A stretch of 9,023 nt of DNA from a bacterium (GTDB lineage: Bacteria; Acidobacteriota; Blastocatellia; Pyrinomonadales; Pyrinomonadaceae), in contig JAQSDP010000009.1 of NCBI GenBank assembly GCA_029945985.1, forward strand, positions 1 to 9,023, written 5' to 3'. The translations under genes and the position numbers were made by a program. Positions 1 to 5,498 of the stretch are shown one piece after another (positions within the stretch are counted from its first letter, which is position 1; every line of letters begins with the position of its first letter). The notes beneath the pieces are model-generated. The model was not told the origin of the DNA, did no database searches, and saw only the letters and a program-made list of their open reading frames with translations.

Positions 1-1
1 C

Positions 2-1213
2 TCGCCGCAGTTGGTGCAGTCCGGATTGCTTCCGGTTGCGGCGGCCGGCGGAGCGGCTCCGATTTCACCGATGAAGACGGCGGATGCAGATACTCTTGTC
101 GGCGGAACGTCGGTCTCGATGCAACTGACTCGGGGCGATTACAGCATGGCGGCAGCGGGAACTGTGACGCTTCGCGATGGCGACAAGATCTACGCGTTCG
201 GCCATCCGTTTCTCAACCTCGGATCGTCGGACTTGCCGATGTCGGAATCACACGTGGTCACAGTGATCCCGAATATCAACAACTCGTTCAAACTGGCAGT
301 ACCCGACGCGATGGTTGGCTCGATGACGCAGGATCTCGCGACAGGCGTCTTCGGAAAGCTTGGCAAAGCTCCGGAGATGATCCCGGTTCGCATGAATATC
401 CAGACGAGCCGTGGCGCGACCGAGACGCTCAACTTCGAGGTGGTACGTGATGAATTCCTGACGCCGCTGCTGCTGAACATGGCGATCTATACCGCCGTCA
501 CGGCAAACGAGCGCGGGCTTGGCGACACGACGGTAGACATCAAGGGCACAGTCAAACTCAAGGGCCAGCAGCCGCTTTTGATCGAGCGAAAATTCGCGGG
601 AGCGCAAGCACAGCTGATGGCGTCGGGGTCGGTCGTTGCTCCGGTAGCAGCCCTGCTCAAAAGCCGCTTTGACGAACTCAAAATCGAAGGTGTAACGGTG
701 GACGTCGCTTCGATCGACGGTACTCAGACGGCGGTTTTGGATCGCTTGTCGATCGACCGGACCCAGGTCACTGCAGGCGAGACGATCGAGATCCAAGCGT
801 TTGCAAGGACAAACTCCGGCAAGGTTTATGTGCAGCGGATCCCGGTCACCATCCCGAAGGATACTCCTGCTGGAGCCTTCAAGATCATCATCGGCGACGG
901 CAGCCAAGTGCAAAAGGACTCGGCGGCGCAGCACTTTGTTCCGGCGACACTCGCAGACCTTGTTTCGACGATAAATCGAATGAAGACCAGTGATCGGCTT
1001 TATGCCGTGGGAACGAGAACGAGCATCGGCGCCGTAATGGGTTCGAGCGAGATGCCCAACCTTCCGCCCTCGATGATCGCGACGCTCAACAACGACCGGA
1101 CAACGGGAGTGGTAAAGCCGACTGTTCAGACGGTGGTCTTCGAAAAGGCCCTGCCGCCATCAGAGATGATCATTACCGGGCAGCAGTCGGTGTCGATCGA
1201 AGTAATAAGGTAA
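2..1213 (+). CDS. SpoIVB/S55-type peptidase-domain protein, 5' end outside window
   Basis: The reading frame is open to the left edge, so the N-terminus is missing; the first possible start inside the window (TTG at 11) is not convincing. About 403 residues are visible and the gene ends with TAA. The sequence GTVTLRDGDKIYAFGHPF (about residues 53-70) matches the block around the catalytic His of the SpoIVB S55 family (compare ALGHVI in SpoIVB). The GMSGSP serine motif of this family is not in the visible part. In related acidobacterial-type proteins it lies near the N-terminus after a signal peptide, so it is probably upstream of the window (inference). The last ~170 residues (DRLSIDRTQVTAGETIEIQ onward, then DRLYAVG and PNLPPS) look like a beta-rich C-terminal domain typical of these exported proteins. 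Likely periplasmic or secreted; substrate unknown. Whether it is an active protease cannot be judged from this fragment. Confidence 0.75.
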   Translation, partial: SPQLVQSGLLPVAAAGGAAPISPMKTADADTLVGGTSVSMQLTRGDYSMAAAGTVTLRDGDKIYAFGHPFLNLGSSDLPMSESHVVTVIPNINNSFKLAVPDAMVGSMTQDLATGVFGKLGKAPEMIPVRMNIQTSRGATETLNFEVVRDEFLTPLLLNMAIYTAVTANERGLGDTTVDIKGTVKLKGQQPLLIERKFAGAQAQLMASGSVVAPVAALLKSRFDELKIEGVTVDVASIDGTQTAVLDRLSIDRTQVTAGETIEIQAFARTNSGKVYVQRIPVTIPKDTPAGAFKIIIGDGSQVQKDSAAQHFVPATLADLVSTINRMKTSDRLYAVGTRTSIGAVMGSSEMPNLPPSMIATLNNDRTTGVVKPTVQTVVFEKALPPSEMIITGQQSVSIEVIR

Positions 1214-1220
1214 ACTCTCG

Positions 1221-1297
1221 TGCCCAAGCCCGCGCGTTAGCAAGGGCGATACATTCAAGTCGGACGTGTCGCCCTCGCTTACGCGCGGGCTTGGGCA
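1221..1297 (-). repeat. 77-bp palindromic repeat, copy 1 (reverse orientation)
   Basis: This is an imperfect inverted repeat. The left arm TGCCCAAGCCCGCGCGTTAG pairs with the right arm CTTACGCGCGGGCTTGGGCA, and pairing continues through GGGCGA/TCGCCC to a ~13-nt centre. The centre is asymmetric: its reverse complement carries CTTGAATGTATCGCCC, which aligns with CTTGAGAGTATC in copy 2 and CTTGAGTGTATC in copy 3, so this copy lies in the opposite orientation to those two. Reverse-complemented, it aligns without gaps to copy 2, with about 60 of 77 positions identical by eye. It begins 7 nt after the stop of the S55-type gene and ends 17 nt before the MESH1-like start. It resembles REP/MITE-type elements; no transposase is visible here. 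Confidence 0.85.
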
Positions 1298-1314
1298 TTT
1301 TGGTAAACTGGAGT

Positions 1315-1854
1315 GTGAATAACCTGAGCAACCTATTGCATGCCGCGAGTTTTGCGGCCCAGTGCCACACCGGGCAGAAGCGCAAGGGCGAACGCGGCGA
1401 ACCTTACATCAATCATCCCTTAGAAGTCGCAAACCTTATCGCGAATGTTGGCGGTATTGACGACGTTGACATACTCATAGCGGCGATACTTCACGACACG
1501 GTCGAAGACTGCGACGTGACCGGCGATGAGATCACTGAACTGTTTGGCGAGCTAGTCGCGGGTTGTGTGCTCGAAGTCACCGATGATAAATCGTTGCCGA
1601 AGATGGAACGAAAACGGCTTCAGGTCGAACATGCTCCACACCTTTCGGACGGAGCGAAGATCGTCAAGCTAGCCGACAAGATCAGCAACATCAACGACAT
1701 CACCAACAGCCCGCCCGCGGATTGGTCTATCGAGCGTCGCCGCGAGTACATCGAATGGGGGGCTTCCGTGGTGGCTGGATTGCGAGGCGCCAACGAATCT
1801 CTCGAACGGCACTTTGACGAATTGATGGAGAGGGCAATAACGAAACTCGGCTGA
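1315..1854 (+). CDS. MESH1-like HD-domain alarmone (ppGpp) hydrolase
   Basis: Probable Mn-dependent (p)ppGpp 3'-pyrophosphohydrolase, a cytosolic small alarmone hydrolase with only the HD domain of SpoT and no synthetase domain. With the GTG start at 1315 it has 179 residues, the length I recall for human MESH1. The HD metal ligands are visible: His34 in PYINHP, His60-Asp61 in ILHDTVED with Glu64-Asp65, and Asp121 in KLADK. The stretch EVTDDKSLPKMERKRLQVE (residues 87-105) and EYIEWGASVV are close to MESH1/HDDC3 as I know it. Longer starts at TTG 1291 or 1300 lie in or at the edge of the palindromic repeat and add residues unlike the family, so I prefer 1315. The ribosome site is unclear because GGAG at 1310-1313 is too close to GTG. 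Human MESH1 also removes phosphate from NADPH, so the in vivo substrate is open. Confidence 0.88.
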   Translation: MNNLSNLLHAASFAAQCHTGQKRKGERGEPYINHPLEVANLIANVGGIDDVDILIAAILHDTVEDCDVTGDEITELFGELVAGCVLEVTDDKSLPKMERKRLQVEHAPHLSDGAKIVKLADKISNINDITNSPPADWSIERRREYIEWGASVVAGLRGANESLERHFDELMERAITKLG

Positions 1855-1855
1855 T

Positions 1856-1908
1856 ACTTATCACATTTCCCGTGTCACTTATTCCGAAATAAGTGAAATG
1901 TGATAAGT
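1856..1908. repeat. AT-rich palindrome between convergent genes
   Basis: A 53-nt foldback fills most of the 60-nt gap between the convergent MESH1-like and moaE genes. The outer arms ACTTATCACATTT (1856-1868) and AAATGTGATAAGT (1896-1908) pair perfectly over 13 bp. The inner arms CACTTATT (1876-1883) and AATAAGTG (1888-1895) pair over 8 bp around a 4-nt loop. The only interruption is a 7-nt bulge, CCCGTGT, on the left side. It begins 1 nt after the MESH1 stop and lies 6 nt from the moaE stop. A role as a bidirectional terminator is plausible from position, but neither side has a run of T, so it is not a canonical intrinsic terminator. It is unrelated in sequence to the GC-rich repeats nearby. 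Confidence 0.75.
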
Positions 1909-1914
1909 GAGAAG

Positions 1915-2364
1915 TTATAAGGCCGGGGCCTGTGAGTCGCCTTCGACCCAGACTTCGCCATCGGCAAACACCTCTTTTTTCCAGATGGGCACAGTGCGTT
2001 TAAGTTCCTTGATCAGCCATTCGCAAGCGGCGAATGCGGCTCGGCGGTGAGGTGCGGCTACCGAGATGACGACGCTGGTCTCGCCGATCTCAAGCTTACC
2101 GAGTCGATGGACGATGCCGACGTTTGCGATCTCGAACTCGCTTTTTACCTGCTCGACCAGCTTCTGCATCTCCCTGATCGCCATCGGCTCGTAGGCTTCG
2201 TAAACGAGGTATTCAGTTTCTCTGGTTTCGCCGGTTTGCTTGTCTTTAGTGAAACGTCTCGCGTAACCGTCCAATGTCACCGTCGCCCCGCACTCCGGCG
2301 GCACCACTCGTCGGGCGACGGAAGTGATGTCGATAGGTTCGGTTGTGAGTTCGGTGTAGTCCAT
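1915..2364 (-). CDS. moaE: Molybdopterin synthase catalytic subunit MoaE
   Basis: Large subunit of molybdopterin synthase. It transfers sulfur from MoaD thiocarboxylate to cyclic pyranopterin monophosphate to make the dithiolene of molybdopterin in the cytosol. At 149 residues it is the normal family length. Visible motifs are YEAYEPMA (55-62), HRLGKLEIGETSVVISV (86-102), HRRAAF (106-111) and LKRTVPIWKKE (121-131). Lys122 and Lys129 match the two active-site lysines of E. coli MoaE (Lys119, Lys126) by motif. The N-terminal G-x-V-R motif of the family is slightly divergent here (LDGYARRF). It starts with ATG 5 nt after the moaD stop, so the two are surely co-transcribed. It is the last gene of the minus-strand cluster. 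Confidence 0.96.
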   Translation of the reverse strand: MDYTELTTEPIDITSVARRVVPPECGATVTLDGYARRFTKDKQTGETRETEYLVYEAYEPMAIREMQKLVEQVKSEFEIANVGIVHRLGKLEIGETSVVISVAAPHRRAAFAACEWLIKELKRTVPIWKKEVFADGEVWVEGDSQAPAL

Positions 2365-2369
2365 TGATG

Positions 2370-2609
2370 TTAGCCGCCTGAAACCGCGGTGAAGAGGGCG
2401 ACCTCCTCGCCGTCTTTTAGGAGGGTGTCGGGGTCGGCGTATTCTTCGTTTATCGCGATTAGAAGTTTGTGTTTTGCGAGGGCCGGGTGATCCTTTGAGA
2501 GTTGGTCGATGATGGATTTGGCGGTGGCGGCTTCATCCGCCCTTATCTCAAGCTCTCGCGACCCGACCGTGTCGGCAGTAGCTCCAAAAAAAAGTACAGT
2601 AACTTTCAC
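2370..2609 (-). CDS. moaD: Molybdopterin synthase sulfur carrier MoaD
   Basis: Small ubiquitin-fold subunit of molybdopterin synthase, 79 residues. It begins MKVTVLFFGATAD, and the C-terminus ALFTAVSGG ends in the Gly-Gly that is adenylated by MoeB and converted to thiocarboxylate. The start codon is GTG (2607-2609). No strong ribosome site is seen; AAGGG lies about 15 nt upstream. It lies 5 nt from moaE and 37 nt downstream of thiG. No MoeB-type activating enzyme occurs in the window, so one must be encoded elsewhere or shared with ThiS (inference). Confidence 0.95.
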   Translation of the reverse strand: MKVTVLFFGATADTVGSRELEIRADEAATAKSIIDQLSKDHPALAKHKLLIAINEEYADPDTLLKDGEEVALFTAVSGG

Positions 2610-2646
2610 TCAACAATGAGCCCTTATTTAAGCGCCCTAACTGACA

Positions 2647-3417
2647 CTACTTGATCGCTCCGGCAAGCGGGCTCGATGCAGACGCGTACAATCGCTTCGG
2701 CATTCGGCCCGACAAATATCCGAGGCGACCGGCTTGGACGGCTAGTTTCATGGCGGTGGCCATGGCGGGCGCGTCGCCGGCTTCGGCGATGGCGGTGTTC
2801 ATTAGGATGGCGTCGGCGCCGAGTTCCATTGCTATCGCAGCATCAGACGGAACGCCTACTCCCGCATCGACGATGATCGTCGCGTCGGGGAGCTGTTCGC
2901 GCATTATTCGCAGGTTAGATGGATTCTGGACGCCCATTCCTGAACCGATCGGGGCCGCGAGTGGCATCACGGCCGGGCAGCCCGCGTCGAGCAGTTTCTT
3001 CGCCATTATCAGATCGTCGGTGAAATACGGCAGCACGATGAAGCCCTCGGCGACGAGAACCTTCGCAGCTTCGAGAGTTTGCTCGTTATCGGGCAGGAGC
3101 GTGACCGGATCGCCGATTACCTCGAGCTTAATCCATTCAGTGTCGAGCGCTTCCCTCGCAAGTCGTGCCGTGCGGATCGCGTGGTCAGCGTCGTAGCAGC
3201 CGGCCGTGTTCGGCAAGATCTGCATCGACGGGTTGAGGTGGTCGAGAAACGATTCGGTCTTGCGGTCAAGCGGGACGCGATTTACAGCGACCGTAACCAT
3301 TTCCGCCCCCGAGGCGACGTGAGCCGCCTTCATCTCTTCGTGCGAGCGATATTTGCCCGTGCCGATGATCAGGCGGGACGTGAATTCTTTTCCTGCGAGT
3401 AGAAACTTGTCTGGCAT
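2647..3417 (-). CDS. thiG: Thiazole synthase ThiG
   Basis: Thiazole synthase of thiamin biosynthesis. It condenses deoxyxylulose 5-phosphate, dehydroglycine and sulfur from ThiS thiocarboxylate into the thiazole phosphate moiety in the cytosol. With the ATG at 3417 (MPDKFLLAGKEF) the protein has 256 residues, the usual length. Motifs: RLIIGTGKY (15-23); EWIKLEVIGD (94-103), where Lys97 corresponds to the Schiff-base lysine (Lys96 in B. subtilis); PLAAPIGSGMGVQNP (151-165) with the phosphate-binding loop; DAGVGVPSDAA (184-194). A 13-residue longer start (TTG at 3456) would begin inside the 84-bp palindrome and is rejected. No clear Shine-Dalgarno precedes the ATG. The neighbour upstream is its sulfur donor thiS, separated by that palindrome. 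Confidence 0.97.
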   Translation of the reverse strand: MPDKFLLAGKEFTSRLIIGTGKYRSHEEMKAAHVASGAEMVTVAVNRVPLDRKTESFLDHLNPSMQILPNTAGCYDADHAIRTARLAREALDTEWIKLEVIGDPVTLLPDNEQTLEAAKVLVAEGFIVLPYFTDDLIMAKKLLDAGCPAVMPLAAPIGSGMGVQNPSNLRIMREQLPDATIIVDAGVGVPSDAAIAMELGADAILMNTAIAEAGDAPAMATAMKLAVQAGRLGYLSGRMPKRLYASASSPLAGAIK

Positions 3418-3443
3418 TTGTAGATAGAGTTTCACGCAAAGGC

Positions 3444-3527
3444 GTTCAGAGTTCAAGCTTTAGCTTGTAGCCGTTGCCGATCGGCGTTTCGTGGTAACGG
3501 ATGCAAGCTAAAGCCTGAACTCTGAAC
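3444..3527. repeat. 84-bp palindromic element between thiS and thiG
   Basis: Terminal arms at 3444-3467 and 3504-3527 are inverted copies of each other over 24 bp with one mismatch; the outer ends read GTTCAGAGTTCA and TGAACTCTGAAC. The 36-nt interior has its own symmetry: CCGTT (3471-3475) faces AACGG (3496-3500), and there is a perfect GCCGATCGGC. It differs in sequence from the 77-bp repeats, so it is a second element family. It begins 1 nt after the thiS stop and ends 26 nt before the thiG start, and fills almost the whole gap. It looks like a REP- or MITE-type foldback. No direct target duplication is evident. In RNA it would form a very stable hairpin within the thiS-thiG transcript. 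Confidence 0.85.
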
Positions 3528-3528
3528 A

Positions 3529-3729
3529 TCATCCCCCGCCGACGAAGTGGACGACTTCGATCGTGTCGTTGTCGGCCACGTCCGTAGAATCCCAGTCTTG
3601 TTTGCGGATGACTTGTTTGTTGAGCTCGATCGCGACACGCTGTTTCGGAAAGTCGAGCGCGTCGAGAAGGCTGGCGAGCGTCGAGACGCCGTCAAGTTTG
3701 CGTGCCTCGCCATTGATGAAGATCGTCAT
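3529..3729 (-). CDS. thiS: Thiamin biosynthesis sulfur carrier ThiS
   Basis: Ubiquitin-fold sulfur carrier that delivers sulfur to ThiG as a C-terminal thiocarboxylate. It has 66 residues from ATG at 3729 (MTIFINGEARKLDG), with VAIELNKQVIRKQDW in the middle and the C-terminus EVVHFVGGG giving the required terminal Gly-Gly. The frame is open upstream to 3789, but those 20 extra residues translate the 77-bp repeat and are not protein sequence of the family. GAGA about 11 nt before the ATG is a weak ribosome site. The gene is tightly bracketed, by the 84-bp palindrome 1 nt after its stop and by 77-bp repeat copy 2 lying 28 nt before its start. No TPP-riboswitch motifs are seen upstream. ThiF and ThiE/ThiH/ThiO are absent from the window. 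Confidence 0.95.
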   Translation of the reverse strand: MTIFINGEARKLDGVSTLASLLDALDFPKQRVAIELNKQVIRKQDWDSTDVADNDTIEVVHFVGGG

Positions 3730-3757
3730 ATCACGATATTCTCGCAGGCGAATGCGT

Positions 3758-3834
3758 TGCACAAGCCCACGCGTGAGCAAGGGCGACATATGGAGCTTGA
3801 GAGTATCACCCTTGCTTACGCGCGGGCCTATGCA
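3758..3834 (+). repeat. 77-bp palindromic repeat, copy 2
   Basis: The same family as the elements at 1221 and 6153. The left arm TGCACAAGCCCACGCGTGAG (from 3758) pairs with CTTACGCGCGGGCCTATGCA (ending 3834), and the arms continue through GCAAGGGCGA/TCACCCTTGC. The asymmetric centre contains CTTGAGAGTATC on the plus strand. It lies 3 nt after the stop of the upstream 273-residue protein gene and 28 nt before thiS; both genes are on the minus strand. Its presence explains the spurious N-terminal extension of the thiS frame. Confidence 0.85.
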
Positions 3835-3837
3835 TTT

Positions 3838-4659
3838 TTAGCCATGCGCAACGACGCGGCGGAATTCTACTTCTTCTCCGTCGGCTGATGCTCGGACGAG
3901 GAGTGCGGCGCGGCCTTCGGAGAAAGACGGAAACTGAAGATTGATCTTGGCGATGCCGCTGGCATCAGTGCGGGCGTGGAAGATCACCGGACGGAAGCTG
4001 GAGCCGAGAACCTTTACCATTACCTGGGCGTCGGCGATCACTTTATTCTGTGTCCCGCGGCAGACCATGAAGGTGACGGACTTGTGTTCGCCGCCGCGAA
4101 AACGCGAATCCCCGAGGAGTTGGATAGAAAGCTTGTTATTTACCGGCCGCTCCTTCCCGATCATTTCACTGAGAACCTCGACTGCTTCGTCGGGTAGGAG
4201 AATCTCTTCTTCGATCACTGCATACGCGTCGAGGTCGAGATCGATCGGCTTGGAGACGGCAGCCGGTTCGCCGTCGGGGATCGGCATTGGAATAGCTGGG
4301 ATATCAAGTTCGAACGATCCCGGTGCGACACCGCCGACGGCGAATTCCACTTTAGGAACCTCCGTGACTGCCTTGGCTGCCGCCGATTCCTCGCTCATCC
4401 TGATCAGGTCTTCGAGCCGCCCGCCCTTCACCGCGGCGCATATTACTCGATGTTGTTTATTGAGCCGTTCGGAGAGTACTATTTCGTCTACCGAACCGCT
4501 GACGATCAAGTCGTCATAGGGAGTCCGTTTGCTGGCGAGAATGGTCCCGCGATCATAGATCAGGGACATTATCATCGGACGCGCCAAACCTTTATCTTCG
4601 GTCTGCACGTGATAGGTAGTCCCCTCGAACTGTACGTCGGTATTAAATCCGGTTATCAC
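3838..4659 (-). CDS. Conserved protein of unknown function, acidobacterial type
   Basis: Encodes 273 residues from a GTG start at 4657-4659. I recognise the N-terminal style (MITGFNTDVQFEGTTYHVQTEDKG, then ILASKRTPYDDLI) as a family of hypothetical proteins in Acidobacteria, but know of no function. Three parts are visible: an N-terminal domain (about 1-90, including the lysine-rich LNKQHRVICAAVKGG); an acidic, proline-containing linker (about 91-170, with PAIPMPIPDGEP and VIEEEILLPDEAVEVL); and a C-terminal beta-rich domain (about 175-270, with ADAQVMVKVLGSSF and TDASGIAKINLQFP) that resembles an Ig-like or transthyretin-like fold. No signal peptide or membrane segment is seen, so it is probably cytosolic. 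It is the first gene of the minus cluster, downstream of a good promoter and a possible 5' hairpin. It ends 3 nt before repeat copy 2. The GTG has no clear ribosome site, so the start is uncertain. Confidence 0.75.
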   Translation of the reverse strand: MITGFNTDVQFEGTTYHVQTEDKGLARPMIMSLIYDRGTILASKRTPYDDLIVSGSVDEIVLSERLNKQHRVICAAVKGGRLEDLIRMSEESAAAKAVTEVPKVEFAVGGVAPGSFELDIPAIPMPIPDGEPAAVSKPIDLDLDAYAVIEEEILLPDEAVEVLSEMIGKERPVNNKLSIQLLGDSRFRGGEHKSVTFMVCRGTQNKVIADAQVMVKVLGSSFRPVIFHARTDASGIAKINLQFPSFSEGRAALLVRASADGEEVEFRRVVAHG

Positions 4660-4679
4660 TGTGGTGTTTCGTGCTGGTC

Positions 4680-4718
4680 GTGCGAAACTTAGCGGGGTCG
4701 GGATGATCCGTTTCGCAC
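4680..4718 (-). promoter_or_regulatory. 9-bp inverted repeat in the leader of the unknown gene
   Basis: GTGCGAAAC (4680-4688) and GTTTCGCAC (4710-4718) form a perfect 9-bp inverted repeat with a 21-nt gap. A related box, GTTTCGTGC (4666-4674), lies 5 nt outside it, close to the GTG start at 4659. The repeat begins next to the predicted start point of the minus-strand promoter, so it could be a repressor operator or a hairpin at the 5' end of the mRNA. No regulator is identifiable from the window. Confidence 0.4.
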
Positions 4719-4725
4719 CTTCAAA

Positions 4726-4753
4726 ATTATCATACGCGGACGAAGGCGGTCAA
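4726..4753 (-). promoter_or_regulatory. Sigma-70-like promoter for the minus-strand cluster
   Basis: Read on the minus strand: -35 TTGACC (4753-4748), a 16-nt spacer, then -10 GATAAT (4731-4726). Each box differs from consensus by one base. The start point would be near 4719, which gives a ~60-nt leader before the GTG at 4659. It likely drives the unknown gene and possibly thiS, thiG, moaD and moaE behind it, if transcription passes the two intervening palindromes. Confidence 0.5.
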
Positions 4754-4843
4754 CGATTTTATGGAAGACAACTAGCAAATTCGGGCATTCCGACCGCTTC
4801 GAATGGTGCCCGCACAGGGACTCAGCACATAGGGCGGAGTGCC

Positions 4844-4872
4844 TTGACACTCAATACTCCTTAACTTACGAT
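4844..4872 (+). promoter_or_regulatory. Sigma-70-like promoter of the nuo operon
   Basis: A perfect -35 box TTGACA (4844-4849), a 17-nt spacer and -10 TACGAT (4867-4872). The start point should be near 4879, which leaves a leader of about 85 nt before nuoA. It is the only convincing promoter ahead of the complex I genes in this window. Confidence 0.65.
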
Positions 4873-4948
4873 AAGCTTTGTTCCAACAGACAGTTCACCG
4901 CGCTTTGGGTTGCTCTTCCCTGGAGGTTCGAGCGGAAAACATGACCGC

Positions 4949-4953
4949 AGGAG
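4949..4953 (+). promoter_or_regulatory. Ribosome binding site of nuoA
   Basis: AGGAG lies 11 nt before the ATG at 4965 and supports that start over the in-frame ATG at 4983. Confidence 0.6.
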
Positions 4954-4964
4954 CTATCGCATAA

Positions 4965-5474
4965 ATGCCTTCGTTCAACATAATGGATTACGCCCCGATC
5001 GGGATCATGTTCCTTGTGGCGATCGGGTTTGCCGCTAGCCAACTGCTGGTGACACAACTGATCGGCCCGAGGAAACGTACGGCAACGAAGCTGATGCCGT
5101 ATGAATGCGGCAAAGATCCCGTCGGCGGCGCCCGGGATCGGTTCTCGGTAAAGTTTTACACGGTTGCGGTCATCTTCCTCCTCTTCGATATAGAAGTCCT
5201 GTTCATTGTTCCCTTCGCCGTCGCATTCAAGAGCCTTTTGGGTCTGGAGCAGTTGAGCGGCATCGCCTATGGAACGATCGCACTGATCGAGATCCTGGTA
5301 TTCTTGAGCACGCTTGTGATCGGATATGTTTATGTCTGGCGCAAGGGCACCTTCGAATGGGGATTGCAGGCCCGGGCTGAGGCTCGTGCAGAGGCTAAAA
5401 CGCAGGCGGTCAAGACTCGCCGGGAACGAAAACGTCCGCTTCCGGTTAAGTCAACGTCGCCGGCAGAAGCATAG
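4965..5474 (+). CDS. nuoA: NADH-quinone oxidoreductase subunit A, with C-terminal extension
   Basis: Membrane subunit of respiratory complex I (ND3 family) at the junction between the hydrophilic arm and the membrane arm. Three transmembrane segments are visible at about 9-32, 63-88 and 100-125. The conserved loop MPYECGKDPVGGARDRFSVKFY (44-65) carries Cys48, which matches the Cys of the ND3 conformational-switch loop. It is followed by FLLFDIEVLF (71-80) with Asp75 and Glu77, also conserved in the family. NuoA proteins are usually near 120-140 residues. This one has 169, with a charged tail from about 134 (QARAEARAEAKTQAVKTRR...) rich in Ala, Glu, Arg and Lys, possibly a short helix on the cytoplasmic side. 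First gene of the operon, 24 nt before nuoB. Confidence 0.95.
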   Translation: MPSFNIMDYAPIGIMFLVAIGFAASQLLVTQLIGPRKRTATKLMPYECGKDPVGGARDRFSVKFYTVAVIFLLFDIEVLFIVPFAVAFKSLLGLEQLSGIAYGTIALIEILVFLSTLVIGYVYVWRKGTFEWGLQARAEARAEAKTQAVKTRRERKRPLPVKSTSPAEA

Positions 5475-5498
5475 GCGTTTTCGGCATCCAAATTTGGT

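Larger units (their letters stand above)
4660..4964. promoter_or_regulatory. Divergent intergenic control region (305 bp)
   Basis: This is the only stretch over 300 bp without a gene. It separates the minus-strand unknown gene from the plus-strand nuo operon. It holds one promoter on each strand (listed separately), the 9-bp inverted repeat at 4680-4718, and a weaker stem, GCGGTC (4746-4751) against GACCGC (4792-4797), that overlaps the -35 box of the minus promoter. Frames open here have no family resemblance. I see no tRNA, riboswitch or repeat-family copy in it. Confidence 0.6.

Noticed and set aside
1291..1314. TTG start for the MESH1-like gene
   Set aside because: The codon lies within the repeat's right arm, and the extra residues do not match the family.
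1856..1908. Canonical intrinsic terminator
   Set aside because: The stem is AT-rich and no T-run follows on either strand; kept only as a palindrome with possible terminator role.
2651..3196. Plus-strand open frame opposite thiG
   Set aside because: Low-complexity Ser/Ala-rich shadow of a clearly conserved gene.
3418..3456. 13-residue N-terminal extension of ThiG
   Set aside because: The start would be a TTG inside the 84-bp palindrome; ThiG of normal length starts at 3417.
3730..3789. 20-residue N-terminal extension of ThiS
   Set aside because: It translates the palindromic repeat; the ThiS family begins at MTIFINGE.
3730..3837. TPP riboswitch upstream of thiS
   Set aside because: Neither the CTGAGA nor the ACCTGA-type conserved TPP motifs are present; the space is filled by the 77-bp repeat.
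4661..4864. Plus-strand 67-codon frame in the divergent control region
   Set aside because: No family resemblance, no ribosome site, and it overlaps both the minus promoter and the -35 box of the nuo promoter.
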